From Arthrobacter sp. ERGS1:01 (lineage in GTDB: Bacteria > Actinomycetota > Actinomycetes > Actinomycetales > Micrococcaceae), in contig NZ_CP012479.1 in the NCBI RefSeq assembly GCF_001281315.1, positions 3,038,001-3,102,000 of the forward strand: 64,000 nt of DNA, in the 5' to 3' direction. The stretch's first letter is position 1; the number at the start of each line of letters is the position of its first letter. A program made the position numbers and the translations under genes. Below the pieces are notes generated by a model. That model was not told where the DNA came from. It did not search any database and saw only the letters and a program-made list of their open reading frames with translations. Below, piece after piece: positions 38,800-47,777 of this stretch.

Positions 38800-40146
38800 A
38801 TGAAAACGCGCGACGTGCGCAAGGCCGGATCCGGCACAGCGGCGGCAACGGGACAGCAGGCACCGGGCACCCGACCGCCGTCGCGCGCCAAGGAACTGTA
38901 CTCCGCCGTGGGACCCGTCTACTTCCCGCTCGCCTTCATCAGCCGGCTCCCGTTCGCCATGACGGTGGTGGGGTTGCTGACCTTCACCGCCAGCGTTCGC
39001 GGCTCAATCGCCGAGGCCGGACTGGTTTCCGCGATCGCCGGCGTCGGCACGGCCGCCGTGGGTCCAATGGTCGGCTCGCTCGCGGACAAATACGGCCAAC
39101 GCCGCGTGCTGCTTTCCTTTTCCGCGGCCAACGTCGCGGCCCTGGTCGCCTTCCTGTTCCTGGGCTACGCCGCAGCCCCGCTCTGGGCCATCGGCGCCGT
39201 GGGATTCCTGATCGGCGCCAGCGCCCCGCAGGTTGCCGCGTTCTCCCGCACCCGGCTCGTTTCACTCGTCATGAAGCGGACGTCGGGAGCCCACCGGGTC
39301 CGCATGCTCTCGCTCGTCATGAGCTACGAATCCGTCGCCGACGAAACCGCCTTCGTGCTGGGTCCGGTGGCCGTGGGACTCGCCGCCACGGCGCTCGGCG
39401 CGGGCGCACCCTTGGCCGTCGCCGCCGCCATCGCGGCCGTGTTCGTGGTCTGGTTCGCCCTGCACCCCACCGGCAGCCCCGAGGAAACGCACGACGACGG
39501 CCACGCCAAGGCCGACCACGCCGCAACGGAGAAAACCAGCATCTTCAACCCCGCCCTGCTGATCCTGCCGGTGGGCATGTTCCTGGTCGGCGCCTTCTTC
39601 GGCTCCACCCTGACCGCCCTGACCGTGTTCATGAAGGACCAGGGCATGGAACTGTCAACGGGCATCGTCTACGGTGGCATGAGCATCGGCTCGGTCATCA
39701 CGGCCATCCTGATCATCTTCGCCCCCGCCCGCTTCAAGCTGCACGCACGCTGGCTGATCTTCGCCGCCCTTGCGACGGCGGCCGGCGCCTCCCTCATGGC
39801 GGCCACCACCGTGGCAACCATGTCGATCGGCCTTGCCGCGGCCGGCGCGGGCATCGGCGTAACCATCGTGACGTTGTTCAGCATTGCCAACGAACGCACC
39901 CCGAAGGGCCGCACCACCACCGTCATGACCATGTTGGCCAGCGCCTTGATCGTGGGCCAGGCCCTCTTCACGGCGCTCGGCGGAACCATTTCCGAGACCT
40001 TCGGCTCGCGCCCGGGCTTTGCCCTGGCCGCAAGCGCCGCCCTGGTGCTGGCCCTGCTCAGCCTGGTGAGCCGCAGGCCCACGTTCAGGTCCCGGTCCGG
40101 CTCTAGGAATCCGGGCCGGGGAACGGCCCACGTGCCCCGGGCCTAG
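38800..40146 (+). CDS. MFS transporter
   Basis: Major facilitator permease of about 12 helices, 448 residues, with an N-terminal basic tail. The loop motif between helices 2 and 3 reads GSLADKYGQRRVLL. Exporter-like composition but no family-specific signature that names a substrate. ATG 38800 was chosen over the adjacent TTG. Its stop overlaps the end of the convergent LysR gene by four bases. Confidence 0.85.
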   Translation: MKTRDVRKAGSGTAAATGQQAPGTRPPSRAKELYSAVGPVYFPLAFISRLPFAMTVVGLLTFTASVRGSIAEAGLVSAIAGVGTAAVGPMVGSLADKYGQRRVLLSFSAANVAALVAFLFLGYAAAPLWAIGAVGFLIGASAPQVAAFSRTRLVSLVMKRTSGAHRVRMLSLVMSYESVADETAFVLGPVAVGLAATALGAGAPLAVAAAIAAVFVVWFALHPTGSPEETHDDGHAKADHAATEKTSIFNPALLILPVGMFLVGAFFGSTLTALTVFMKDQGMELSTGIVYGGMSIGSVITAILIIFAPARFKLHARWLIFAALATAAGASLMAATTVATMSIGLAAAGAGIGVTIVTLFSIANERTPKGRTTTVMTMLASALIVGQALFTALGGTISETFGSRPGFALAASAALVLALLSLVSRRPTFRSRSGSRNPGRGTAHVPRA

Positions 40147-41045
40147 ATCTTTCCCAGGGCCACGGCCTCTTCGCGGATCAGCTTGCGCAGCATCTTCAGT
40201 TGCGGACGGACATCGCTGCTGCGCCACTGCATCTCCAGGGCAAGCGTTGCGGGGACGGCCAGGGGCAGGGTGCTCAAATCCTCCGACATGTGGCCCACCA
40301 TCGACGCCGGGACCAGGGAGAAGGCCCGCGCCTCGGACAGCAGGTACCGCCGGGAGCCGACGATCTTTGGCGGGCTCACCAGCACCATGGGGCTGAGCCC
40401 GCGTTCGGTGCACAGCTGCAGCAGGAAGTCGTAGTACGCGGGATTCTGCTCGCGCGGCCACAACAGCAGCGGCAGGTCGTGGAGTTCCTGCAGTTCAATG
40501 CTCTCCCCGCCGGCCAGCGGGTGCGCCCGGCTCACGGCCACGAAGACCTGCTCATCGGCGATCGTCGCCTTCGTGAATCCGGGGATCTCGTCAAGGAAGC
40601 GGCCCAAACCAATGTCGCCGCGCTCGGACGCCAACGTCGAGGACACCTGTCCGGTGTCGACGGCGGATTCGGAGATCTGGACCTGCGGCAGCACGTGCTC
40701 GGCCCGGCTGATGACGGCGGGCAGCAGTTGGTTGACAACGCTGGGCGAGGCGACGATCACCGCAGTGCGCATCCGGCTTTCCTCATACAGCTTCACCCGT
40801 CCCACGAGGCTGGCGGCCTGGGCCATCAGCGCCCGGCCCTCCTCCGCCATGACTTCGCCGGCCGGGGTCAGCGACGCGGATCGGCGGGATCGATCGAAGA
40901 GGGACAGGCCCAGGGTCTTCTCCAGCCGGCTGATTTCCTGGCTCACCGTGGGCTGCGAAATATGCAGTGCCTCGGCCGCCCGGCCAAAGTGCAGCTCTTC
41001 GGCAACGGCCACAAAAATTTCCACCTGGCGCAACGTTATTCCCAT
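40143..41045 (-). CDS. LysR-family transcriptional regulator
   Basis: 300-residue regulator with an N-terminal winged helix (TLRQVEIFVAVAEELHFGRAAEALHISQPTVSQEISRLE, about 4-43) and a periplasmic-binding-protein-like effector domain (about 90-295). ATG 41045; a TTG two codons upstream is less likely. It diverges from psuG across a 119-bp region, so it is the likely regulator of the pseudouridine genes, but it also faces the MFS gene end to end. Confidence 0.9.
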   Translation of the reverse strand: MGITLRQVEIFVAVAEELHFGRAAEALHISQPTVSQEISRLEKTLGLSLFDRSRRSASLTPAGEVMAEEGRALMAQAASLVGRVKLYEESRMRTAVIVASPSVVNQLLPAVISRAEHVLPQVQISESAVDTGQVSSTLASERGDIGLGRFLDEIPGFTKATIADEQVFVAVSRAHPLAGGESIELQELHDLPLLLWPREQNPAYYDFLLQLCTERGLSPMVLVSPPKIVGSRRYLLSEARAFSLVPASMVGHMSEDLSTLPLAVPATLALEMQWRSSDVRPQLKMLRKLIREEAVALGKI

Positions 41046-41164
41046 AGGCAAAGTCTATCAAAAACCAAATAACTGTTTCTGGATTCAACTTGATCCGCTC
41101 GGTAGCGTTAACGTCATAGCCCCACCAGATTTCACCCACTGAAGTACCAAAGGAAGAGTTCTCC

Positions 41165-42075
41165 ATGAATTCCAATGCCATTTTCGTTTCCGAAGAAGTC
41201 CAGGCCGCCGTTCGGGAAAACCGTCCCGTCGTTGCCCTTGAATCCACCATCTTCACCCACGGCCTGCCCCGCCCGCGCAACCTTGAAGTTGCCCTCGAAG
41301 CCGAGGCAAGCCTGCGCGCTGCCGGCGTCACCCCCGCCACCATCGGCGTCTACAACGGCGTACCCACCGTTGGCCTGACCACCGAGCAGATCACCGAACT
41401 GTCCCAGGTGGACAACATGGACAAGGTCAGCCTCCGCGACCTGCCCGTCGTCAGCGCCCTGGGCGTCCACGGCGGCACCACCGTTGCAGCCACCGCCTTC
41501 CTGGCACACCACGCCGGCGTCAAGGTCTTCTCCACCGGCGGCCTCGGCGGCGTGCACCACGGCGCCAGCGAAACCTTCGACGAGTCCGCCGACATGACCA
41601 CCCTGGCCCAGGTACCGATCGTCGTCATCTCCGCCGGCGTAAAGTCCATCCTGGACGTTGCCGCCACCCTGGAGCGCTTCGAAACCCTCAACATCCCGGT
41701 CATCGGCTACGGCACCACCAAGTACCCGGGCTTCTACGTCTCCGACTCCGGCTTCAAGGTCAACTACGCCGTGAAGAACACCGACGAGGCTGCCAAGATC
41801 ATCAACGCCCGCGACGACCTGGGCCTGCCCCAGTCGGTGCTGTTGGCCAACCCAGTTGCCGAAGACAAGCAGCTCCCCCGGAAGAGCTCGAGGACATCCT
41901 GGCCCGCGCCTGGAGCGAAGCCGAAGCCCAGGGCATCAGCGGCAACGCCAGCACCCCGTTCCTGCTTGACTTCATCCAGCGCGACACCAAGGGCCGCAGC
42001 CTGGAAGTCAACATCGACGTTTACCGCGGCAACGTGGCCCTCGGCGGCCAGCTCGCCACTTCGCTGACCAAGTAA
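41165..42075 (+). pseudogene. psuG: Pseudouridine-5'-phosphate glycosidase, 3' end frameshifted
   Basis: Splits pseudouridine 5'-phosphate into uracil and ribose 5-phosphate, cleaving a C-C glycosidic bond. ALESTIFTHGLPRPRN, YNGVPTVGLT, and the catalytic-lysine region SAGVKSILD are as in E. coli PsuG. After EDKQLP the frame is lost at CCCCC 41875-41879; adding one C restores PEELEDILARAWSEAEAQGI and a normal C-terminus ending at TAA 42073-42075 (303 residues). Unrepaired, the frame ends at 42067 with an arginine-rich tail. ATG 41165 follows AAGGAAGAG. A sequencing error is the likely cause. First gene of psuG-kinase-MFS. Confidence 0.87.
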
Positions 42076-42088
42076 GGACCAAAAAATC

Positions 42089-42964
42089 GTGTTGGGAATC
42101 ATTGGAGATCTCGTTGAAGACGTCATCGTGTGGCTTGCTGAGCCGATCAGGCACGGCACCGACACCGATGTGGAGATCTTCCACACCCGGGGTGGCAGCG
42201 CGGCAAATGTTGCCAGCTTCGCCGGCCACCTCGGGCCAACACGATTCATGGGCTGCGTCGGGGAAGACTCCCTGGGCGACTCCCTGGTAAAGAACCTCGC
42301 AGACCAGGGCATCGACGTCGTCGTCCAGCGACGCGGCACCACCGGTTCCATCGTCATCCTGATCGACCAGGACGGCGAACGCACCATGCTCCCGTACCGC
42401 GGCGCCGCCAAACTCCTGGAGAACGTTCCGGACGAGTGGCTCGACGGGCTTGAGCTGCTTCACGTGCCCGGTTACACCTTCGACGGCGACCCCGTGGGCA
42501 ACGCTGTCACGGACCTGATCCGCCGGGCACGCCAGAGGGGCATCCTGGTCTCCATCGATGCCTCCTCCACAGGCATGTTGGCCCATTACGGGGTCGAGAA
42601 GTTCCTGGACCTGATGACGGAACTGCGTCCCGATTTCATCATCGGCAACCAGAGCGAGTCCGAGTTCCTGGGATTGGCCGTCAAGGGCGAACCCGGACCG
42701 AACTTCTCCCGGCTGCCGGGCACCATCATTGTCACCAAGGCCGGCGCAGACCCCACCGTCGTCCTGCAGGGTACGGAAGCAAAAATCACCGTACCCGTCC
42801 CGCCCGTAACAGAAGTGCGGGACCTCACCGGCGCGGGCGATGCCTTCGCCGCAGGTTTTCTTTCAACGTATCTCGCCACGTGGGACCTGACGGACGCCTG
42901 CGTTGGAGGACACTCCAACGCAGCCCGCGTCCTCAGCTCCCCCGGCGCCTCCATGGCGGACTAA
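42089..42964 (+). CDS. psuK: PfkB-family kinase, probable pseudouridine kinase
   Basis: Ribokinase-superfamily sugar/nucleoside kinase, 291 residues. N-terminal GLVEDVI-like GIIGDLVEDVIVW and GGSAANVA, and the C-terminal signature DLTGAGDAFAAGF with the catalytic Asp. Position 14 bases after psuG makes phosphorylation of pseudouridine the best assignment. GTG 42089 is preceded by AAGGA at a suitable distance. Confidence 0.83.
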   Translation: MLGIIGDLVEDVIVWLAEPIRHGTDTDVEIFHTRGGSAANVASFAGHLGPTRFMGCVGEDSLGDSLVKNLADQGIDVVVQRRGTTGSIVILIDQDGERTMLPYRGAAKLLENVPDEWLDGLELLHVPGYTFDGDPVGNAVTDLIRRARQRGILVSIDASSTGMLAHYGVEKFLDLMTELRPDFIIGNQSESEFLGLAVKGEPGPNFSRLPGTIIVTKAGADPTVVLQGTEAKITVPVPPVTEVRDLTGAGDAFAAGFLSTYLATWDLTDACVGGHSNAARVLSSPGASMAD

Positions 42965-43012
42965 GTCCGTCCACCCACCACCGTGGAGTTTCCACCTTAG
43001 TAAAGGGTTCCA

Positions 43013-44455
43013 ATGACGCACCCGCTGCACACACGCAACAAATCCTCGGTCCGGGATTCCGGGGCAACCGACACCAAGGGCATCGTCTCGCTCATGGTGG
43101 CGCTGCTGGCCGCCTGCATCGCATTCCAGCTCAATGCGAGCATGCTCAGCCCCGTTCTTGTGACGATGGCTGCCCAGCTCCACACCACCGAGGTCACCGT
43201 CGGGCTGTCCCAGACGGCGTTCTTCACCAGCACGGCCCTGTTTGGCCTGTTCCTGCCCCGCCTCAGCGACATCGTGGGCCGGCGGAAGATCCTGGTCCTG
43301 ATGGTCGGCGTCATGGTGCTGGGCTCCATCCTGGCCGCCTTCGCACCGAACATTACGGTACTGATCATTGCCCGTGTCATCCAGGGCATCTCCGGCGCCA
43401 TCGTGCCGGTGTGCCTGATGGTGCTGCGCAGCAAGGTCAAGGATGCCAAGCAGTACGGCACCCTCATGGGCTTGGTCACGGCCGTCAACGGCGGCATTGC
43501 CGGCATTGACGCCTTCGCCGGCGGCTTCCTGGCCACCAACTTCGGTTTCCGGTCGATCTTCTGGGTCATTGCCGCCGTCGGACTTGTCGCCGTGGTTCTG
43601 GTGGCCCTGTTCGTGCCCGACACCCGGCCTTCGCAGGGCGTCCGCATGGACTGGTGGGGCGTGCTGGCACTGGCCGTCACCATCCTGTTGCTGCAGACCG
43701 CCGTCAACGAACTCGGCAAGGGCTCGGCCGCCAACTTTGGGCTGACCGCCGGGCTGCTGGTGGGCGCCGCCGTGGCGGCTGTGGTGTTCTGGCGGATCGA
43801 GGGCGCCGTGCGCCAGCCCCTGGCCACGCCGGCCCTCATGAAGCAGCGCTCCACCTGGGCGATCCTGCTGACCACCATGCTGACCATGACGGGTGTCTTC
43901 GCCACCGTGAACGGCCTCGTCATGTCCGTGGCCCAGAACACCGAGGTGGGCTTTGGACTCCAGGCCGACTGGGCGTCGCTGATCCTGCTGACCCCGTACG
44001 CGCTGCTGGGTTGGGTTGCCGGCCCGTTCTCCGGCCGCCTGGCCTCGACGCTGGGGTACCGCACCATCCTCCGCATCGGCCTGGTGGGCAGCACCATCGG
44101 CATCCTGGTGCTGGCCCTGGTGGGCACGCACAACCTGGTGTTCCTGGTGGGCGCCACCTTGCTCCTGGGTGTCACGTACGCCGGCATGGGCAACATCATG
44201 CTCAACGGCCTGGGTGTGGTGCTCTCGCCGCTGGACAACCCCGGGTTCCTGCCCGGCATGAACTCCGCGGCGTTCGGCATGGGCGCCGGGCTCAGCTTCG
44301 CGATCCTGCCGGCCATCCAGGCGAACGCCGGGGCCGGGGTCTCGGGTTACACCCTGGCCATGCTGGCCGGTGCCGGCATCACCGTGGCGGCCTTCCTGGT
44401 GTCGCTGCTGATCCCCGCGCCGTCCGATGCCGGAGTGGAAGTACAGAAGGCATAA
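43013..44455 (+). CDS. MFS transporter in pseudouridine locus
   Basis: Major facilitator of 480 residues with at least 12, probably 14, helices (DHA2-like length). Motif A reads LPRLSDIVGRRKILV, followed by ARVIQGISGAIVPV. Downstream of psuG and the PfkB kinase on the same strand with a 48-base gap, so uptake of pseudouridine or a related nucleoside is the simplest hypothesis, although DHA2 members are mostly exporters. Confidence 0.82.
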   Translation: MTHPLHTRNKSSVRDSGATDTKGIVSLMVALLAACIAFQLNASMLSPVLVTMAAQLHTTEVTVGLSQTAFFTSTALFGLFLPRLSDIVGRRKILVLMVGVMVLGSILAAFAPNITVLIIARVIQGISGAIVPVCLMVLRSKVKDAKQYGTLMGLVTAVNGGIAGIDAFAGGFLATNFGFRSIFWVIAAVGLVAVVLVALFVPDTRPSQGVRMDWWGVLALAVTILLLQTAVNELGKGSAANFGLTAGLLVGAAVAAVVFWRIEGAVRQPLATPALMKQRSTWAILLTTMLTMTGVFATVNGLVMSVAQNTEVGFGLQADWASLILLTPYALLGWVAGPFSGRLASTLGYRTILRIGLVGSTIGILVLALVGTHNLVFLVGATLLLGVTYAGMGNIMLNGLGVVLSPLDNPGFLPGMNSAAFGMGAGLSFAILPAIQANAGAGVSGYTLAMLAGAGITVAAFLVSLLIPAPSDAGVEVQKA

Positions 44456-44490
44456 GGAGCTTGCGGCGGGTGCATCCGCCGTGAGAAAGG

Positions 44491-44546
44491 GATCCCCGGG
44501 ATTCAGCGTGGAAGGGTTCGCCTCCCCACGCTGAGGCCCGGGGATC
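44491..44546 (+). terminator. Long hairpin terminator after MFS gene
   Basis: GATCCCCGGG (44491-44500) pairs with CCCGGGGATC (44537-44546), and an inner CAGCGTGG/CCACGCTG stem lies inside. Followed by TCTCTGCTGTT. It closes the psuG operon. Confidence 0.8.
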
Positions 44547-44628
44547 TCTGCTGTTAACATGACAAGGACATCCCCGGGCGGTTCACAGCCGCCCGCGGGA
44601 TTCACGAGAGTCAGGATTGGTGTCAGGA

Positions 44629-45243
44629 ATGTACGTAAAGATCTGTGGTTTGCAGACTGCCGAAACCGTTGCCGCGGCCGTTGATGCCGGCGCAAATGCC
44701 GTGGGATTCGTATTTGCCCCGGGCAGTGCGCGGACCATCGGCGCGGAGCTCGCCCGCGAGTTGGGCTCTGCCGTCCCGGCGGACGTCGAGACGGTGGGCG
44801 TATTCCGCAACCAGCCCATCGACGAGGTCCTGGACATTGCGCGGGCGGCTTCGCTGACTACGGTTCAGCTGCATGGCAAGGAAACCCTGGCCGACATTGT
44901 GCGGGTGCGTGAGGCGGGGTTCCGCACGTTGCGGGCGTTCTCGGCCGCATCCTATGCCGCCCTTTCCACCGAGGAGAAGCTGGCGTGGGAGTCCGAGCGG
45001 ATCCTGCTCGACGCTGTTGAGCCGGGTGCCGGTGTGGCGTTCGACGCCGGCCTGATCGACGGCGGTGCACCCGAGGGTTTCTGGTTGCTGGCCGGCGGAC
45101 TCAACCCGGACAACGTGGCCCAGCTTGCCGCGGCCCTGCGCCCCGACGGGGTGGACGTGTCCAGCGGCGTGGAATCCAGCCGCGGCGTCAAGGATGTGGG
45201 CTTGATCCGGTCGTTCATCTCCGCTGCGCGGTCCGCCGGGTAG
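44629..45243 (+). CDS. trpF: Phosphoribosylanthranilate isomerase
   Basis: TIM-barrel isomerase of tryptophan synthesis, 204 residues. MYVKICGLQT carries the general-base cysteine Cys6; QLHGKE, LLDAVEPG and the phosphate-binding LLAGGLNPDNV and VDVSSGVESSRGVKD follow in order. ATG 44629 gives the canonical family N-terminus; GTG 44620 in frame has a better-spaced GAGAG. It stands alone, away from other trp genes, as is usual for this gene in many actinobacteria. Confidence 0.9.
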   Translation: MYVKICGLQTAETVAAAVDAGANAVGFVFAPGSARTIGAELARELGSAVPADVETVGVFRNQPIDEVLDIARAASLTTVQLHGKETLADIVRVREAGFRTLRAFSAASYAALSTEEKLAWESERILLDAVEPGAGVAFDAGLIDGGAPEGFWLLAGGLNPDNVAQLAAALRPDGVDVSSGVESSRGVKDVGLIRSFISAARSAG

Positions 45244-45255
45244 ACGTCTTTTGGC

Positions 45256-45804
45256 CTACCTTGTGATCCTGGCCAGCACGACGACGGCTGTGCCGGCCAG
45301 GAGGAACAACGCCGGCACGATGTACGGCAGCCGGGCGACCGCCAAGGGTCGCCACCGCACGAGGCCGGTCCGTTCAAGGGCACTGAACAGTGCGGCCACG
45401 GCGACGGTCAGGAACGGGATGATCGGGGCCAGCACGTCGATCCCGGCCGGGATGGACCCAGCGTCGGCGGCGAATGCGAGGTACCAATACAACAACATCG
45501 CCGTCAGCACCCCATGGCCCAGAAACACGAAGGCCACCGCCACAGTGGGAGCCACAAAGGCTCCGGACCGGTTCCTGCCCGTGGCAAGAAAGACCAGCAG
45601 GGCCAACGACGCCACAAAAACCAGGGCCGGGAGAAGGCCGCTCATGGCGAGCGGGCCGGAGTCCCTGCGCTCAAAGAATGCGGTGGAAAAGGTCGCCGGC
45701 ACCAGGACAACTGCAATGAACGTCATTCCGAACGTGATGCCGGAAAGCGTTGCCACCACCATTTCGGAGAGTCGCATGGGCGGAGGGACGGGCTCGGAGG
45801 TCAA
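45256..45804 (-). CDS. Hypothetical membrane protein
   Basis: 182 residues with about five hydrophobic segments (near 15-35, 52-77, 82-112, 122-142, 158-180) and no motif I recognise. The assumed start TTG 45804 overlaps the stop of the methyltransferase gene; ATG 45777 is an alternative. Convergent with trpF, 12 bases apart. Confidence 0.65.
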   Translation of the reverse strand: MTSEPVPPPMRLSEMVVATLSGITFGMTFIAVVLVPATFSTAFFERRDSGPLAMSGLLPALVFVASLALLVFLATGRNRSGAFVAPTVAVAFVFLGHGVLTAMLLYWYLAFAADAGSIPAGIDVLAPIIPFLTVAVAALFSALERTGLVRWRPLAVARLPYIVPALFLLAGTAVVVLARITR

Positions 45805-46454
45805 GGGCGCGCCCGCTTTTGGGCGATCAAGTACGCCTGCGGTGTCTTTTCATCGCGGTCCGGCCCGCGGACGAGCTTCGCTTCCAGCTTGAATCCCGCC
45901 TGCTCCAGCATCGTTGTGACGCGCTCCGGGTCCATCAAGAAGGCGTCGTAGCTGACGTCGTGACCGTAGGCGCTCCCGATGTGCCGGCCGGCGTCGCCCA
46001 CCTGGAAGGCCAGGAGCAGAAAGCCGCCCCCGGCCAAAGCCGCGTGGAAGGAATCGAGCACGCCGGGCAGGCGCTCGGGCGGGGTGTGGATCAGGGAATA
46101 CCAGGCGACGATTCCGCCCAGGGACCCGGGATCGGCATCGAGGGCCTCGATGGTACCGACTTCGAAGTCAAGCCCGGGGTGCGCCTTGCGCGCCACCTCG
46201 ATCATGCCCGGAGACAGGTCCATGCCGGCGGCGTCCAGTCCAATGGACGCCAGGTGGGCAGTGATCCTCCCGGGCCCGCAGCCGGCGTCGAGCACCTTCA
46301 CGTTGCCGGTGCCGACGACGCGCTCGGAGAAGGCCGCCACCATGACCCGGTCATAGACCTTCTCGGCCATGAGGTCCCGGAGGAGTTCCTCGTAGCTGGC
46401 GGCGACGGTGTCGTACGCGGCGCGGGTGGCAGTCACATCGAGGGGCTCATCCAT
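45801..46454 (-). CDS. Class I SAM-dependent methyltransferase
   Basis: 217-residue Rossmann-fold methyltransferase. The SAM motif I is VLDAGCGPGRITAHL, with the acidic residue after beta-2 in AGMDLSPGMIEVA; a post-motif HTPPERLPGVLDSF follows. No motif reveals the acceptor. ATG 46454 was chosen because the upstream frame overlaps the AGE gene without similarity. Its stop overlaps the start of the membrane-protein gene. Confidence 0.85.
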   Translation of the reverse strand: MDEPLDVTATRAAYDTVAASYEELLRDLMAEKVYDRVMVAAFSERVVGTGNVKVLDAGCGPGRITAHLASIGLDAAGMDLSPGMIEVARKAHPGLDFEVGTIEALDADPGSLGGIVAWYSLIHTPPERLPGVLDSFHAALAGGGFLLLAFQVGDAGRHIGSAYGHDVSYDAFLMDPERVTTMLEQAGFKLEAKLVRGPDRDEKTPQAYLIAQKRARP

Positions 46455-46466
46455 AGCTTCGATCGT

Positions 46467-46492
46467 AGCGGGGCGGCGAGTGCCGCCCCGCT
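46467..46492 (-). terminator. Hairpin after AGE-family gene
   Basis: Perfect 11-bp stem AGCGGGGCGGC / GCCGCCCCGCT with a four-base loop, between the AGE gene stop and the methyltransferase start on the same strand. Confidence 0.7.
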
Positions 46493-46506
46493 CCAAGGCC
46501 CGGGAT

Positions 46507-47709
46507 TCAGGGCGCCGTGGCGGCACGGGCCGTGCTTGCCGCAATGGGCAGATCCTGCAGGAGGAACGCTTGGAGGACATGGTAGATATCGGGTTTCCCG
46601 GACCACATTGCATAGCTGGGACGGTTGTCGGAATCGAGCAGGTGGTGCCAGCTGCCGTGGTCGGCGTCCACAAAATGGCTCTCCGCATGGCTCGTCCACG
46701 CATGCAGCTCATTTGCGTAGCGCCCGTCCCCGGTGAGCCTCCACCACGTTGCGGCGGCGGAAATCGCCTCGGCCAGCACCCAGTGTGGGCGGTCGCGGAT
46801 GACCGGCGTCCCGTCCCATGCCACCGTGTAGACAAATCCGTCTTTGCCATCAACGGCCCAGCCCTGCCGGACGGCCGTCTCGTAAAGTCCTTGTGCGGCT
46901 TCCCGGAGCCAGGCCGGGGGCACGTCAAAAGTTGACTCGAGTTGCAGCAGGAGCCGGCTCCATTCGAAGAGATGGCCAATGGTCATCCCATAGGGGTGGA
47001 ATACATCGCGGGGGTTGTCCACGTTGAAGTCGGGCAGCGGCATCCAATCCGCTCCGAAGTGTTCGTTGAGCCACCAGTCCGCGGACCTGGCGCGCCTATT
47101 GATGAAGTTCTCCGCAATCCGCAGTGCGCGATCCCGCCACACCGCGTCCTCCGAGTAGCCGTGGAGCGCCAGCATCGCCTCCAGCCCGTGCATGTTCACG
47201 TTGGCACCCCAGTACGCTTCTGCTGAGGTAAATTCCCTGTCCCACGATTCAATAAGTGCATTGTCGTCCTCGGACCAATACTTGCTCTCCAGCACTGCCC
47301 CGGCCCGCTCCGCCAGTTCGTGGGCGCCCGGAATCCCTGCCGTCGCCGCGGCCGTTGCCGCCAAGACGACAAAGCAGGCGTCGTAGGCGCGCTTCCGGCC
47401 CGACTGCGGCGTGCCGTCGAGCGAGCCGAAGTAGCCGCCCCAGGAATCATCGTGGAATTCGCCGGAGAGGCGGGCTACGCCGTGTTCGGCGAAACGCCGG
47501 GCGTCCGGTACGTCCAGCAACGCCGCAATGCTGAAACTGAAGGTCATGCGAGCCGTCACGAAACATGCAGGAGAACGTGCCGGCTCCACGACGCCGAAGC
47601 GGTCCAGGAACCCAAAGCCGTCCGGCAGCATGGCCGCCCTGGCGAAACCGATCAGCGCCTCAACGTCCTTGTGACGGGCAGCACTCAGGGAAGTGGAAAG
47701 CTGGCGCAT
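46507..47709 (-). CDS. AGE-family sugar isomerase/epimerase
   Basis: (alpha/alpha)6-barrel protein, 400 residues, of the N-acylglucosamine 2-epimerase superfamily, which also includes D-mannose/D-lyxose isomerases, cellobiose epimerase and sulfoquinovose isomerase YihS. WGGYF, an HPYGMTIGHLFEWSRLL segment with the catalytic-type His, and SWHHLLDSDNRPS near the C-terminus fit the aldose-ketose isomerase branch (YihS-like). It lies 68 bases downstream of the LacI gene on the same strand and probably supplies a ketose to the divergent catabolic operon. Confidence 0.82.
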   Translation of the reverse strand: MRQLSTSLSAARHKDVEALIGFARAAMLPDGFGFLDRFGVVEPARSPACFVTARMTFSFSIAALLDVPDARRFAEHGVARLSGEFHDDSWGGYFGSLDGTPQSGRKRAYDACFVVLAATAAATAGIPGAHELAERAGAVLESKYWSEDDNALIESWDREFTSAEAYWGANVNMHGLEAMLALHGYSEDAVWRDRALRIAENFINRRARSADWWLNEHFGADWMPLPDFNVDNPRDVFHPYGMTIGHLFEWSRLLLQLESTFDVPPAWLREAAQGLYETAVRQGWAVDGKDGFVYTVAWDGTPVIRDRPHWVLAEAISAAATWWRLTGDGRYANELHAWTSHAESHFVDADHGSWHHLLDSDNRPSYAMWSGKPDIYHVLQAFLLQDLPIAASTARAATAP

Positions 47710-47777
47710 TGGAGGGCTCTCGTTCGTTGTCGGTGGAGCAGTCGTGGGCGTGGTTTCCCGTCACACCGGGAGCGGCG

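Noticed and set aside
42863..44695. 610-codon open frame antisense to the MFS gene
   Set aside because: Same GC-bias shadow; the MFS reading has clear membrane helices and motif A.
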